Source: Ectobacillus antri (GTDB taxonomy: Bacteria; Bacillota; Bacilli; Bacillales; Bacillaceae_G). From it: a DNA stretch of 64,000 nucleotides. Location: positions 1-64,000 of the forward strand of contig NZ_RIAV01000013.1 in NCBI RefSeq assembly GCF_003852715.1. The letters run 5' to 3'. Each line of letters opens with the position of its first letter. Position 1 is the first letter of the stretch. The notes beneath the pieces are model-generated. The model had not been told where the DNA came from and did no database searches. It worked only from the letters and a program-made list of their open reading frames with translations. Of this stretch, positions 24,353 to 33,020 are shown piece by piece. The position numbers were made by a program, and so were the translations under genes.

Positions 24353-26620
24353 TAAGGAATGGTCAATGCTATTTAACAATACGTCCTCTTCTTGCTGTGC
24401 AAATACAGTTAATTGATGCAAAGGTCTTGTCATCGCTACATACATCAACTTGACGTCTAATTCATCTTTTGTAAAACGTTCTTTATAAGAAACGATCCCT
24501 ACACAATCAAATTCCAATCCTTTTGCAACGTGTACAGGGAGAATGGAGAGCATATTATGGCGTAGTTCTTGCTGCTCTGTCATTAATGCACACGGTAGCT
24601 TTTCCTGTAACAAAAGGTACAGTTCGTTGCATTCTTCTTTTGTTCTTCCAAGCAAGGCAAACGATTTAAATCCATGTTGCTTGCCTTCTTTTACAAAACA
24701 TTCCACAGCCTCCTGCAAAGCGGCTGCCCCTTCGTATTTTTGAAAAACAGGACGATTTCCATGTCGTACTACCGGAATTGCAATCGGGACACGTACATCA
24801 CTGTGACCGGTCAAAACCGCATTTGCGACGTTCATAATTTCGATTGTTGTCCGGTAACTGCTTTGCAATGTTAAATAATTAGCTTTAGGGAAGATACGCT
24901 TGATTAGCAAATCCCAATCTTTAATTCCTCGGTATCCATGAATGCCTTGCGATAAATCGCCCAGTATCGTAAACAACTCTGTACCACACACTTTTTTAAG
25001 CACAAACATTTCAAATAAGGTGTAATCCTGTGCCTCATCAATAATAATGCTTTTTATTTTTATATTCTTTTTCACACCGTACAGATGGTGTTGTAAATAT
25101 AATAGCGCAGCTGCATCACCTACTTCATAATGAAACTTGCGCTTTCGCAAAGAAGCTGTCATATTGGCTATAATTGTTTCGCTTAATCCTTCGGGCCCAT
25201 ACTTTCGCATGTTCTCTGCACTTTGAAGGAGCTCCTTATAATAAGAAAACACATCTTTTTTCGGAAACTTTTTTATATAGCTTGCCACCGCTGTACGACA
25301 TTCCTTCTGAAACTCTTTCAGCAGCGCTTCCTTTTTGTCCATCAGACGAATGACCGTTTCCTTACGCCTTGTCGCGTCTCTTATAAGAAGTGCTCTTTCA
25401 ATTTTACTATCATAATGTTCAATAATACGCGCTTCCATTTCCTTTTTCTTGGCCTTCACATGATTTTGCAAGACACGCTTCAGTTTGTCGATTCGTTTAT
25501 ATACCGGTAAATATTTATATTCATATAAAAACAGCCTTCTAAGTCTTTCATATTTGTAAACCGTCAGCGTACCAATACAAAAATCCTCCTGCGGCAAAAG
25601 GCTTCTTTCAATATCTTGCATATATCTGCTTATCATTTTGGCAAACGGTAACGAACCTTTAAAAGACAACAAGCGTTCTTTTTCCCGCTTTGCTTGCATG
25701 TCTTCCTCCTGTAATAAATCAACTAGAGCCTCATCCATACGCGTAAATACGAGCTTTACATTTATACACTCTGTTACAAAATCTAAGAAAGTAGTTTGTT
25801 GCACTTGATCTACCCCAAGCTCAGGTAATACATCTGAAATATAGGTTAAAAATAATTTACTGGGTGCTAAAATCATCATAGATTCGGGTGCAAAATATTG
25901 CGCGTGCTTGTAAATATAGTAAGCAATACGATGCAGTGCAATCGTTGTTTTTCCGCTCCCCGCCACACCTTGTACGATAAGAGGATGATATAAATCAGCA
26001 CGAATAATTCGATTTTGCTCCTCTTGAATGGTTGATACAATTTCCGTCAATCTGCTTTCAGCATTGCCGCCGAGAGATTGCTGCAGAAGTTCGTCCTTTG
26101 TTGTAATATCAATATCACGTATTTCCTGCAGTGCCCCGTCCTCAATGATATATTGTCTCTTTAAGGATAAATCTCCCTCTATCATTCCGTCTTCTACCTC
26201 ATAAGAGACTCGACCTAGTCTGCCATCATAGTACACATTAGCAATCGGCGATCGCCAATCTACAATGATATCTTCTTGCGATTCACGGTCAAACAAAGAT
26301 ATTTTACCGATATATAGTGTTTCTGGTGCACTTTGTGACGTATTTTGAAAATCAATTCTAGCAAAGTAAGGCCTATGCTGAACACGCTCTAGATGACGAT
26401 GTTCACGCTCTGTCATCTCTAAAAACTTGGCATTAGTTAAAAGACTAATATAGCCTAAAGAGCTATCGCCAGAATTTAAGTTCATAATTGCTTGCCGAAT
26501 GTGTTCCCGATATTCCGTTTCATTGTTTCGCGCTGCCTCTAGTAAAAGCTGAATATACGACTTTGTAAACACAAATCGATCTTGTTCTGCTATATAATCC
26601 GGATGCTTTTTTGCGTGCAT
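24335..26620 (-). CDS. helD: HelD, RNA polymerase recycling ATPase (UvrD-like helicase fold)
   Basis: 761 aa. An N-terminal coiled-coil/HelD-specific region (about 1-200, with LYIGKISLFDRESQEDIIVDWRSPIANVYYDG) precedes a superfamily-1 motor: Walker A GVAGSGKTTIALHRIAYY, motif II IIIDEAQDYT, LGDLSQGIHGYRG, LQSSYRTT and the C-terminal HVAKGLEFDCVGIV and MYVAMTRPLHQL blocks. In B. subtilis HelD binds RNA polymerase, opens its channels and releases it from DNA. The start at 26620 (MHAKKHPDYI) has GGAGAGGAGG just upstream; in-frame ATGs before it lack such a site. Confidence 0.92.
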   Translation of the reverse strand: MHAKKHPDYIAEQDRFVFTKSYIQLLLEAARNNETEYREHIRQAIMNLNSGDSSLGYISLLTNAKFLEMTEREHRHLERVQHRPYFARIDFQNTSQSAPETLYIGKISLFDRESQEDIIVDWRSPIANVYYDGRLGRVSYEVEDGMIEGDLSLKRQYIIEDGALQEIRDIDITTKDELLQQSLGGNAESRLTEIVSTIQEEQNRIIRADLYHPLIVQGVAGSGKTTIALHRIAYYIYKHAQYFAPESMMILAPSKLFLTYISDVLPELGVDQVQQTTFLDFVTECINVKLVFTRMDEALVDLLQEEDMQAKREKERLLSFKGSLPFAKMISRYMQDIERSLLPQEDFCIGTLTVYKYERLRRLFLYEYKYLPVYKRIDKLKRVLQNHVKAKKKEMEARIIEHYDSKIERALLIRDATRRKETVIRLMDKKEALLKEFQKECRTAVASYIKKFPKKDVFSYYKELLQSAENMRKYGPEGLSETIIANMTASLRKRKFHYEVGDAAALLYLQHHLYGVKKNIKIKSIIIDEAQDYTLFEMFVLKKVCGTELFTILGDLSQGIHGYRGIKDWDLLIKRIFPKANYLTLQSSYRTTIEIMNVANAVLTGHSDVRVPIAIPVVRHGNRPVFQKYEGAAALQEAVECFVKEGKQHGFKSFALLGRTKEECNELYLLLQEKLPCALMTEQQELRHNMLSILPVHVAKGLEFDCVGIVSYKERFTKDELDVKLMYVAMTRPLHQLTVFAQQEEDVLLNSIDHSLLDWQS

Positions 26621-26751
26621 GATCATCCTCCTCTCCATTTGCACATTGGGTTTATTTCCCATGCAGTATTACTAATAGTATGATAAAACGGAGGAGATTG
26701 CAAAGCGAAGTTCGTAAAAAATACGAGAATAGTCAGCTTATCTCTATAGGG

Positions 26752-26934
26752 TTATATAAGTCTACATAGTTTTTTCGACATATAAACAGCAAGAAAATAA
26801 TAGCTCCAAAACACCTCGCTACGTGTGTATGTTCTTACTTGACACGGGTATCTCTTAGGTCCTGACCGCAACCACACCTTGCCCGTTCTTCTTTCCTACC
26901 AAAAAAGAATGTCGTTTTTTCTAGTTGTACTTAC
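26752..26934 (+). repeat. ~188-bp dispersed repeat, copy 2
   Basis: Begins TTATATAAGTCTACATAG and ends near CTAGTTGTACTTA; shares the core CCTCGCTACGTGTGTATG, CTTACTTGACACG and CTGACCGCAACCA with copies 1 and 3. The right terminal repeat has decayed. It lies between the start of helD and the end of the propeller-cytochrome operon. Confidence 0.85.
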
Positions 26935-26963
26935 CACAATTCTCCGATTAGAGCTAATACATG

Positions 26964-26995
26964 AAAAAAGAGACGAATTACTCCGTCCCTTTTTT
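26964..26995 (-). terminator. Terminator of the lipoprotein/propeller operon
   Basis: Minus strand: GGGACGG ... CGTCTC hairpin (one mismatch) flanked by A and T runs, overlapping the stop codon of the propeller-cytochrome gene. Confidence 0.75.
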
Positions 26996-28955
26996 ACTCA
27001 AGCGATTTGACATAGGATGCAATCATTTCAATTTCCTGCTGTGTCAAATCAGTCCGTTCTTGATATTGATGTCGCTCAATTGCTTCTTCAATGCTTTTAG
27101 CACTGCCGTCATGTAAATATGGCGCGGTTGCCCAAACGCCTCTTAATGTAGGTGGATCAAATTGAGAACGACTTCTCGGGTTGGTGAAAGCAGCACGCGC
27201 ATCTCCCTTTGAATCTTGATCTGTACTATTCGCCGTACCAATATCATATAGAAACCGCATATTCGCTGTTGTCAGTTTGCCTGTCTCATCTACTGCGTTC
27301 ACGCTGGCAGTAAAATATTCGCCGCCATGACAGCTCAAACAGTTCCCTTTCCCATTGAACAACGCTTCACCACGTTCCGCTGTTTTTGTCAGCTTGCCAT
27401 TCTCTCGATACGGGCTTTTCGGCACCGGAAATGAGGAGGGATCATCCAAATATGCAAGCAATGCATCATACATATGCTGCACATCGGCTGGCATTGGCTG
27501 GCCTGGGTCAACGTTCATCATCCCTCCCATTTCTCCCTGTACCGTATGAATGTAATCCGTAAAATCATCGCGCGAGCCGTCCCACATGAACAATCCTGTT
27601 TTTGTGGTCAACACGTTACTAGGCACATTTCTCGGTCCTTTTGCTGTGCTGAGCGTAAGAGAGTTAATATCTCCGTCGCTATGACAAGAAGCGCAGCTCA
27701 TCCAATTGTTTCCTGTAATTGGAGCTGCATACTCATCCGTGTTGGCACTGTAAAAAATTCGCTTCCCTTCTCGTACAAGCCCGGAAAGGGGATCATTGGC
27801 AATTAAATTCATTTTAATGTCTGTCAGCTTCACCTTTGCGTAAGAGCCCTCCTGCGGTGCTTGCAACACGACCACATTATGGCTCATCGCATTATGGACG
27901 AATAATTCCTTTTTCTTGTTTGAAAGAACAATCCCTCTTGGATTATCTCCGGGAATACGGCGCACTACTTGCGAAGCGTTTCCTCCGCGCGTCAAATCGA
28001 AAACGACGAGATCTTCACTGCCCGACATGACAGCAAAAGCCTTCGTTCCCTTTGCATCAAACACGACATCGTACGGATTTGACACGATGATGGTAGCGTT
28101 TTTGCTGTCCTTCACATTCATTTCCTCAAACAATTCTTTCCGCTCGGCAACGATTTCTTCATCCTTCTCTAAATCAATTATAGAAATGGCCGGAAAAATT
28201 GTTTCCTCAAAATGGATGGGGGTATCTGTATTCGTCAGCAAATGGGGCACCCATGCTGTTTTCCCGTCAGGCGCGATGACGAATTGCTCCAATGTATTTG
28301 GGATTCCTTGGCTTTTTTTCCGGTCTTCTTTATCTGGTGAAGGGGCAAGCTTAATTTCCTTTTGGACTTGATTTCGCTTCGTGTCCACCACACTAATTGT
28401 TCCGTCTAAATAGTGCGGCACATATAGCTTTTCTCCGTCTGCAGTCATCGCTAGTGTCCTTGGCCGATCGCCAATTTTAATACTTTTACGTTCCTTTTCT
28501 TTTTCTATATCAATCACAGACAACGTGCCAGAACGAAAATTTGCAACATACAAAAGCCTCCCGTCTTGGCTGGTTAAAAGGCCAAAAGGCTCAATACCTG
28601 TTTTTAATTTTTTGACGACCTTCCGTTTATGCAGGTCTATAACATCAACTCGGTCGCTTTGCATGCAAGATACATAGAGATACGCTTCATCCGGACTTAG
28701 AGTGAGCTGTCGCGGCTCTTTTCCCACCTTAATTTCCTTTTCTGTTTTTTTGGTTTTGGTATTCACAATCGTGACCGTATTCGTATCCATATTGGCTGTG
28801 TATATATAATTTTCATCCTTGCTCAGTATAATGTTGTCACTATTGATAGCGGTATTACGTACATTCTGCTCTTTAGATGTTTGTATGCTACAACCTGCAA
28901 ACGCCCCTGCAAGCAGGAGCGTCAACCAGAGAAGAGAAAACTGTTTCATATTCAA
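26994..28955 (-). CDS. YVTN beta-propeller / di-haem cytochrome c peroxidase-like lipoprotein
   Basis: 653 aa lipoprotein (lipobox GAFAGCS, Cys about residue 22). Residues ~40-400 are YVTN-type propeller repeats (IYTANMDTNTVTIVNTKTKK, LYVSCMQSDRVDVIDLHKRK, LYVANFRSGTLSVIDIEKEK, LYVPHYLDGTISVVDTKRN). The C-terminal part resembles di-haem cytochrome c peroxidase/MauG proteins: two CxxCH haem sites (CASCH and CLSCH), FNGKGNCLSCHGGEYF, and PPTLRGVWATAPYLHDGSAKSIEEAI. It would be exported, anchored by lipid and carry two c-type haems outside the membrane. It lies 7 bp behind the large lipoprotein gene, and both follow a Fur box. An oxidase or peroxidase role outside the cell, linked to iron limitation, is inferred, not shown. 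Confidence 0.85.
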   Translation of the reverse strand: MNMKQFSLLWLTLLLAGAFAGCSIQTSKEQNVRNTAINSDNIILSKDENYIYTANMDTNTVTIVNTKTKKTEKEIKVGKEPRQLTLSPDEAYLYVSCMQSDRVDVIDLHKRKVVKKLKTGIEPFGLLTSQDGRLLYVANFRSGTLSVIDIEKEKERKSIKIGDRPRTLAMTADGEKLYVPHYLDGTISVVDTKRNQVQKEIKLAPSPDKEDRKKSQGIPNTLEQFVIAPDGKTAWVPHLLTNTDTPIHFEETIFPAISIIDLEKDEEIVAERKELFEEMNVKDSKNATIIVSNPYDVVFDAKGTKAFAVMSGSEDLVVFDLTRGGNASQVVRRIPGDNPRGIVLSNKKKELFVHNAMSHNVVVLQAPQEGSYAKVKLTDIKMNLIANDPLSGLVREGKRIFYSANTDEYAAPITGNNWMSCASCHSDGDINSLTLSTAKGPRNVPSNVLTTKTGLFMWDGSRDDFTDYIHTVQGEMGGMMNVDPGQPMPADVQHMYDALLAYLDDPSSFPVPKSPYRENGKLTKTAERGEALFNGKGNCLSCHGGEYFTASVNAVDETGKLTTANMRFLYDIGTANSTDQDSKGDARAAFTNPRSRSQFDPPTLRGVWATAPYLHDGSAKSIEEAIERHQYQERTDLTQQEIEMIASYVKSLE

Positions 28956-28962
28956 CCCTTCT

Positions 28963-31029
28963 TTAATTTTTATTTTTCACTTCAATATCCACCAAAATCG
29001 GCGCGATTCCATATTTGCCATGTCCAGCTTGCACTTGTGGCACGTTGTCCTTATCTGTATTTCCCGTTTTATCTCCTTTTTTATAGGAGTCTCCCGTATC
29101 CCAGAATTCACTTACCTGCATACCTTCCTTCAAAGAAGGACCGTCTATGATTCTATCATAAAAATCCATATAGCGAGAGACAACGGTTTCTTTTTCTAAA
29201 GATGAATATTGCTGTTTATCACTTTCCATGTTTCCTAGATTCAATAGCGCGAGACGAAATGCCGCTGATATGCTTGCTGCTGTATACGGCGTGTATTTCA
29301 TGCTATCGCCCTCTGTTTTATAAACTTTTAGCTTTTTATCCCACATCTTTGTATCGACTGCATTATAAATAGTACGGGCTGCTTCACGATACTTTTCTTT
29401 CTTTGTCGCAAGGTACGTTGCCGTCAAGCCGCGAACAGCGCCAAGCTGTGCTTCCAATGTGGCCGCTTTCTCGTCCGGTCCTTTCCCGATTGTAAATCCG
29501 TTCACGATCAAACCGTCCTTTGTCATCATTTTTTCAATCATGAAGTCAGCTTGCTTTTTCATCATATCCAATGCTAGCTTTCCTTCCTCTGTTTGTAGAC
29601 CTTGCGCGTCTTCACCACTTGCGTAACCTACCGGTAGACCGTCGATAGCACGCTGGAAAATACGAAGTGCTTCAAGCGTATAGCCCGCCTCGAACGCATC
29701 AACATAGTCGCCTTGTTTTTGTCCATCGTGTATGTTGATGAAAGCGCCAACTTCTTTATTAAAATGCATCGCTTGTAAATTTTTAAACACCTGTAGCAGT
29801 ACGTCTCTATTTAAAGAATAAGCGTCATACGCAATTACGTCATTGTTCGTTGCAGCGTCTGTATTCTCTTGCGGCGCGGCTGCAAATGGCACTCCGTCAA
29901 AAGCGGCACGGAAAGCAGGATTCACATTCTTATTTTCCTGGCGCTGATCTGTCATACCGTAAAATTCGGACGCTGGCCACAGCATCATCCATTGATCGCG
30001 CAAAAAGCTTCTGGAATCGGATACTTCTAAATTGGAAGCTTTTGCAACATCTTGACCTTCCTCCGTAACTTTAATTGCATGTGGCAAATATACAAAACCG
30101 TTCGCAGGATCGTATTGTGTGCCACTTCCCTTTACCAGCTGCTTTGTATTGGCATCATAAAACAAGCCATCGCGTATATATGCAAGCTTATTCCAGATTT
30201 CTTCCGTTAAGATAACACCTTGAAAGCCATCAGCTGCACTTACACCAAGGCGAATATTTGCGTCTTTATCCTGATTAGGCGCCTCCGCTTCTAATTCTTC
30301 GTCCTTATCCACAGTATGAAAGCCGCTTAAGAAATCTCCGGCCCATAATGCTTGCTTCAAAAATGCCCCTCCGTATGCTGCCGGCATCAGGATTTTGTCC
30401 ATCTTATCGCGATCCCAACGCAATGTTTTAAAATCGACCTGATATACAGGCGTGTATGTTTTATCGTCGCTTTCTGCATACGCGGATGTATCAACCTTTT
30501 GTATGTAATGCGGGTCCCCTTTGCTATACTCCATAAACGTTGGATACATATTGCGGAAAATTTCTCCCTTGTCATAACCGACGCTTTCAGCAAGCTGATA
30601 AAAGCGCTCTTCCAAAGCCTGCGGTGCTTGTTTACCGGATTCCTTCGCCATCTTATCTACAATAGGACCATTGATTAAATGCAATCCGAGACCGGATTTC
30701 TCAACAAGCTCATACATTGCTTCCTCAGAGTACTCATAGGATTCCACACCTGCTGTATAATCGAAAGCTGTAGGCTTGTTCACTTTTTGCGGATCAAGCA
30801 AGTCCAAATCTAAACCCAGAGCTTCCGCAAGAGGCTCCCCTGAGAGCTCAAATTCTGCATAAGCAAGCATGTTACCTGCGGTGTAGAAGTTATAATTCGT
30901 GACAGATGCAGAATAATTTACATCTTGCTTTTCCTCACTTGTTATCTGCTTTTGTGTACAGCCTGTAGCTACTAAAAGTGATGCTACGATACCTAGTGTC
31001 GACATCGCCTTCCAAGGTCTATTTTTCAT
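28963..31029 (-). CDS. Large lipoprotein of unknown function, Fur-controlled
   Basis: 688 aa. Lipobox LLVATGC (Cys about residue 24). The mature part has no motif I can name with confidence; the region ~400-620 is mostly helical with paired-helix spacing (DAFEAGYTLEALRIFQRAI, EAQLGAVRGLTATYLATKKEKYREAARTIYNAV, AASISAAFRLALLNLG) resembling an alpha/alpha-barrel fold. It ends KYGIAPILVDIEVKNKN. Good GGGGAG ribosome site. First gene of a two-gene operon with the di-haem propeller lipoprotein, 25 bp downstream of a perfect Fur box. It may be a partner or substrate receptor for the haem protein. I do not recognise the family. Confidence 0.8.
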   Translation of the reverse strand: MKNRPWKAMSTLGIVASLLVATGCTQKQITSEEKQDVNYSASVTNYNFYTAGNMLAYAEFELSGEPLAEALGLDLDLLDPQKVNKPTAFDYTAGVESYEYSEEAMYELVEKSGLGLHLINGPIVDKMAKESGKQAPQALEERFYQLAESVGYDKGEIFRNMYPTFMEYSKGDPHYIQKVDTSAYAESDDKTYTPVYQVDFKTLRWDRDKMDKILMPAAYGGAFLKQALWAGDFLSGFHTVDKDEELEAEAPNQDKDANIRLGVSAADGFQGVILTEEIWNKLAYIRDGLFYDANTKQLVKGSGTQYDPANGFVYLPHAIKVTEEGQDVAKASNLEVSDSRSFLRDQWMMLWPASEFYGMTDQRQENKNVNPAFRAAFDGVPFAAAPQENTDAATNNDVIAYDAYSLNRDVLLQVFKNLQAMHFNKEVGAFINIHDGQKQGDYVDAFEAGYTLEALRIFQRAIDGLPVGYASGEDAQGLQTEEGKLALDMMKKQADFMIEKMMTKDGLIVNGFTIGKGPDEKAATLEAQLGAVRGLTATYLATKKEKYREAARTIYNAVDTKMWDKKLKVYKTEGDSMKYTPYTAASISAAFRLALLNLGNMESDKQQYSSLEKETVVSRYMDFYDRIIDGPSLKEGMQVSEFWDTGDSYKKGDKTGNTDKDNVPQVQAGHGKYGIAPILVDIEVKNKN

Positions 31030-31053
31030 ATCAATGACTCCCCTTGTTGAAAC

Positions 31054-31068
31054 TGATAATTATTATCA
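31054..31068. promoter_or_regulatory. Fur box upstream of the lipoprotein/di-haem operon
   Basis: TGATAATTATTATCA is an exact 7-1-7 Fur box of the Bacillus consensus (TGATAATnATTATCA). It lies 25 bp upstream of the start codon on the minus strand, where it could block the promoter when iron is plentiful. Confidence 0.88.
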
Positions 31069-31195
31069 AAACTATCATCTATTATATTATGAGTTCTTGT
31101 ATCTGTAAACGTGCTTTTATCTACCAGTTGATTCATAAAACTATGCACACTGCTTACAAACCAAAAGAACAGTTCTATCAAGATTGCATAAAAAC

Positions 31196-31221
31196 ATAAA
31201 AAAGAGGCCTGTACGGCCCCT
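31196..31221 (-). terminator. Terminator of the TauE/SafE gene
   Basis: Minus strand: AGGGGCC ... GGCCTCTTTTTT hairpin with a T run, right after the permease stop. Confidence 0.7.
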
Positions 31222-31226
31222 TATCC

Positions 31227-32105
31227 TTATGATACTACTTGTTTTGGTTTAGGTATCTTACGATGGTTGCGAATAGTCGCAAATAAAGCAATACTCCATA
31301 CGATAAAAATACCGGTATAGATAACAGGATGCGTTTCTTTAGCTACTCCCCATGCATTCAGCAAGGTACGAGCGTTAGTGGCGATAATAAGCCCCCCAAC
31401 AAGAACTCCAAGTAAATGAGATGGAATAATTCTTACAAGCCACGCAGCGATTGGTGCCGCCACAAGACCTCCTGCCATTAAAGTTCCAACCCAAAACCAG
31501 TTCACTTGTCCCCAGCCAAGGGATAATACAAACCCAATTGTGGCTGCTAAAGCCACTGCAAATTCTGCCGTATCAACAGTGCCAATGACTTTTCGCGGCG
31601 CTACGTTTCGTTTCGTTAGCAAAACAGGTGTAGTAATCGGTCCCCAGCCACCGCCACCTGTTGCATCAAAGAATCCTGCGATTAGACCGAGGGGAACGAG
31701 CTGTTTGTTTGTCAGTTTTTTACCGTCAGGCGGGGTAATTGGCTGAGAAAGGAAACGAAATAAAATATAAATACCCAAAGTAAGAAGAAATAGGGAAACA
31801 TAAGGCTTTACCAAATCTCCAGGCAAATTACTCAAAAAACATGCGCCCACAAAAGCGCCAACTGCTCCAGGCAAAATCAAACGTAACACCATATGACGAT
31901 CGACGTTTCCAAATTTAATATGTGATGCGCCCGATGCGGCCGTTGTAACAACCTCCGCCAAATGTACAGAGGCGGACGCCATAGCAGGTGCCACGCCAAA
32001 CGTAAGTAACAATGTTGTAGATGTGACACCGTACGCCATCCCCAAAGATCCATCAATCAGTTGGGCCATAAATCCGATAAAAATAAACACAAGTAGCTTT
32101 TTCAT
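31227..32105 (-). CDS. TauE/SafE (TSUP) family membrane transporter
   Basis: 292 aa, 7-8 membrane helices. The family repeats are clear: FIGFMAQLIDGSLGMAYGVTSTTLLLTFGV at the start and GLIAGFFDATGGGGWGPITTPVLL (about residues 140-163). TSUP proteins export or import small sulfur anions such as sulfite, thiosulfate or sulfoacetate. This one is not beside sulfur genes, but its leader carries a terminator hairpin, suggesting conditional expression. Substrate not predictable. Confidence 0.85.
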   Translation of the reverse strand: MKKLLVFIFIGFMAQLIDGSLGMAYGVTSTTLLLTFGVAPAMASASVHLAEVVTTAASGASHIKFGNVDRHMVLRLILPGAVGAFVGACFLSNLPGDLVKPYVSLFLLTLGIYILFRFLSQPITPPDGKKLTNKQLVPLGLIAGFFDATGGGGWGPITTPVLLTKRNVAPRKVIGTVDTAEFAVALAATIGFVLSLGWGQVNWFWVGTLMAGGLVAAPIAAWLVRIIPSHLLGVLVGGLIIATNARTLLNAWGVAKETHPVIYTGIFIVWSIALFATIRNHRKIPKPKQVVS

Positions 32106-32131
32106 ATGTCTCCCCCTGTTTTAAAATAAGA

Positions 32132-32160
32132 AAGGCACCCGCTTAATTAACGGGTGCCTT
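32132..32160 (-). terminator. Leader terminator upstream of the TauE/SafE gene
   Basis: A perfect 10-bp stem AAGGCACCCG/CGGGTGCCTT with an AT loop, followed on the minus strand by TTCTTATTTT, lies 27 bp before the transporter start codon. On the minus strand, a possible promoter lies further upstream (TTGACA near 32230). A terminator between promoter and gene suggests attenuation; I could not match the leader to a known riboswitch or T-box. Confidence 0.6.
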
Positions 32161-32463
32161 CAGTTTCTCTGATCAGCAAAATAACAGAAAATTCAATTTT
32201 AAATTATTTTAATACTTATTATTCCTAGTTGTCAAGTGTGTTTTATGGACTTATTTTTAGCTATTCCGTTTTATAACATCTAAAAAGGTACAGCCTCACT
32301 CTCTAGAAAGTATATGCGACACAGCTTGGGGAAGTTATATTCTCTTCGTGTAACTAAGCTTCCACTTTATAGAAATAAATCCACCTCTATAGCTCTTATT
32401 ATGATACATTTACACTACAAGAACACCAATCATGAGTAACATTCAGGACGAGGAGGAAAAAAT

Positions 32464-32985
32464 ATGGACTTACGCTATCCGCTTGGAAAGTTTGAAGCAC
32501 CTGAACTCTTTAACGATAAGCTCCGCAAGACTTGGATACATGACATCCGCAAAGCTCCGACTGCTGTTAAACGTGCCATTGAAGGGCTATCGGATAACAA
32601 GTTGGACACACCTTACAGGACGGAAGGCTGGACAATCCGACAAGTCATCCATCACATGGCGGACAGCCATATGAACAGCTTTATACGCTTCAAACTAGCA
32701 CTGACAGAAGACAATCCCACCATAAAACCTTATCATGAAGACCGATGGGCCCTACTTCCAGATACAAATACTGCGCCGGTTTCTCTTTCTCTTTCTCTAT
32801 TGGAGGGTCTTCATAAAAGATGGGTTATTCTTCTTGAGTCTTTGACGGATGAAGATTTCAAACGCACATTTTATCACCCTGACCTCGGTGAAGTAACACT
32901 AGACACAGCCCTAGCTTTATATGCTTGGCATAGCAAGCATCATACCGCACACATCACATCCTTACGCTTGCGAATGGGCTGGTAA
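32464..32985 (+). CDS. bstA: BstA/YfiT-like DinB-superfamily protein (bacillithiol transferase type)
   Basis: 173 aa. The DinB four-helix fold is indicated by the metal-binding histidines: H63/H64 in IRQVIHHMADSHMN and the H155-x2-HH-x2-H162 cluster in YAWHSKHHTAHI, as in B. subtilis YfiT. The opening DLRYPLGKFEAP is also diagnostic of this subgroup. Family members are zinc or nickel proteins and several transfer bacillithiol to electrophiles. GAGGAGGAAAAA lies just upstream of the ATG. Single gene, sharing a bidirectional terminator with the convergent histidine kinase. Confidence 0.87.
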   Translation: MDLRYPLGKFEAPELFNDKLRKTWIHDIRKAPTAVKRAIEGLSDNKLDTPYRTEGWTIRQVIHHMADSHMNSFIRFKLALTEDNPTIKPYHEDRWALLPDTNTAPVSLSLSLLEGLHKRWVILLESLTDEDFKRTFYHPDLGEVTLDTALALYAWHSKHHTAHITSLRLRMGW

Positions 32986-32990
32986 CTTAC

Positions 32991-33020
32991 AGCGACAAAC
33001 CTCATCGAGGTTCGTCGCTT
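32991..33020. terminator. Bidirectional terminator between bstA and the kinase gene
   Basis: Hairpin AGCGACAAACCTC/GAGGTTCGTCGCT (one mismatch, 3-nt loop). It overlaps the last codons of the kinase gene on the minus strand. Confidence 0.75.
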
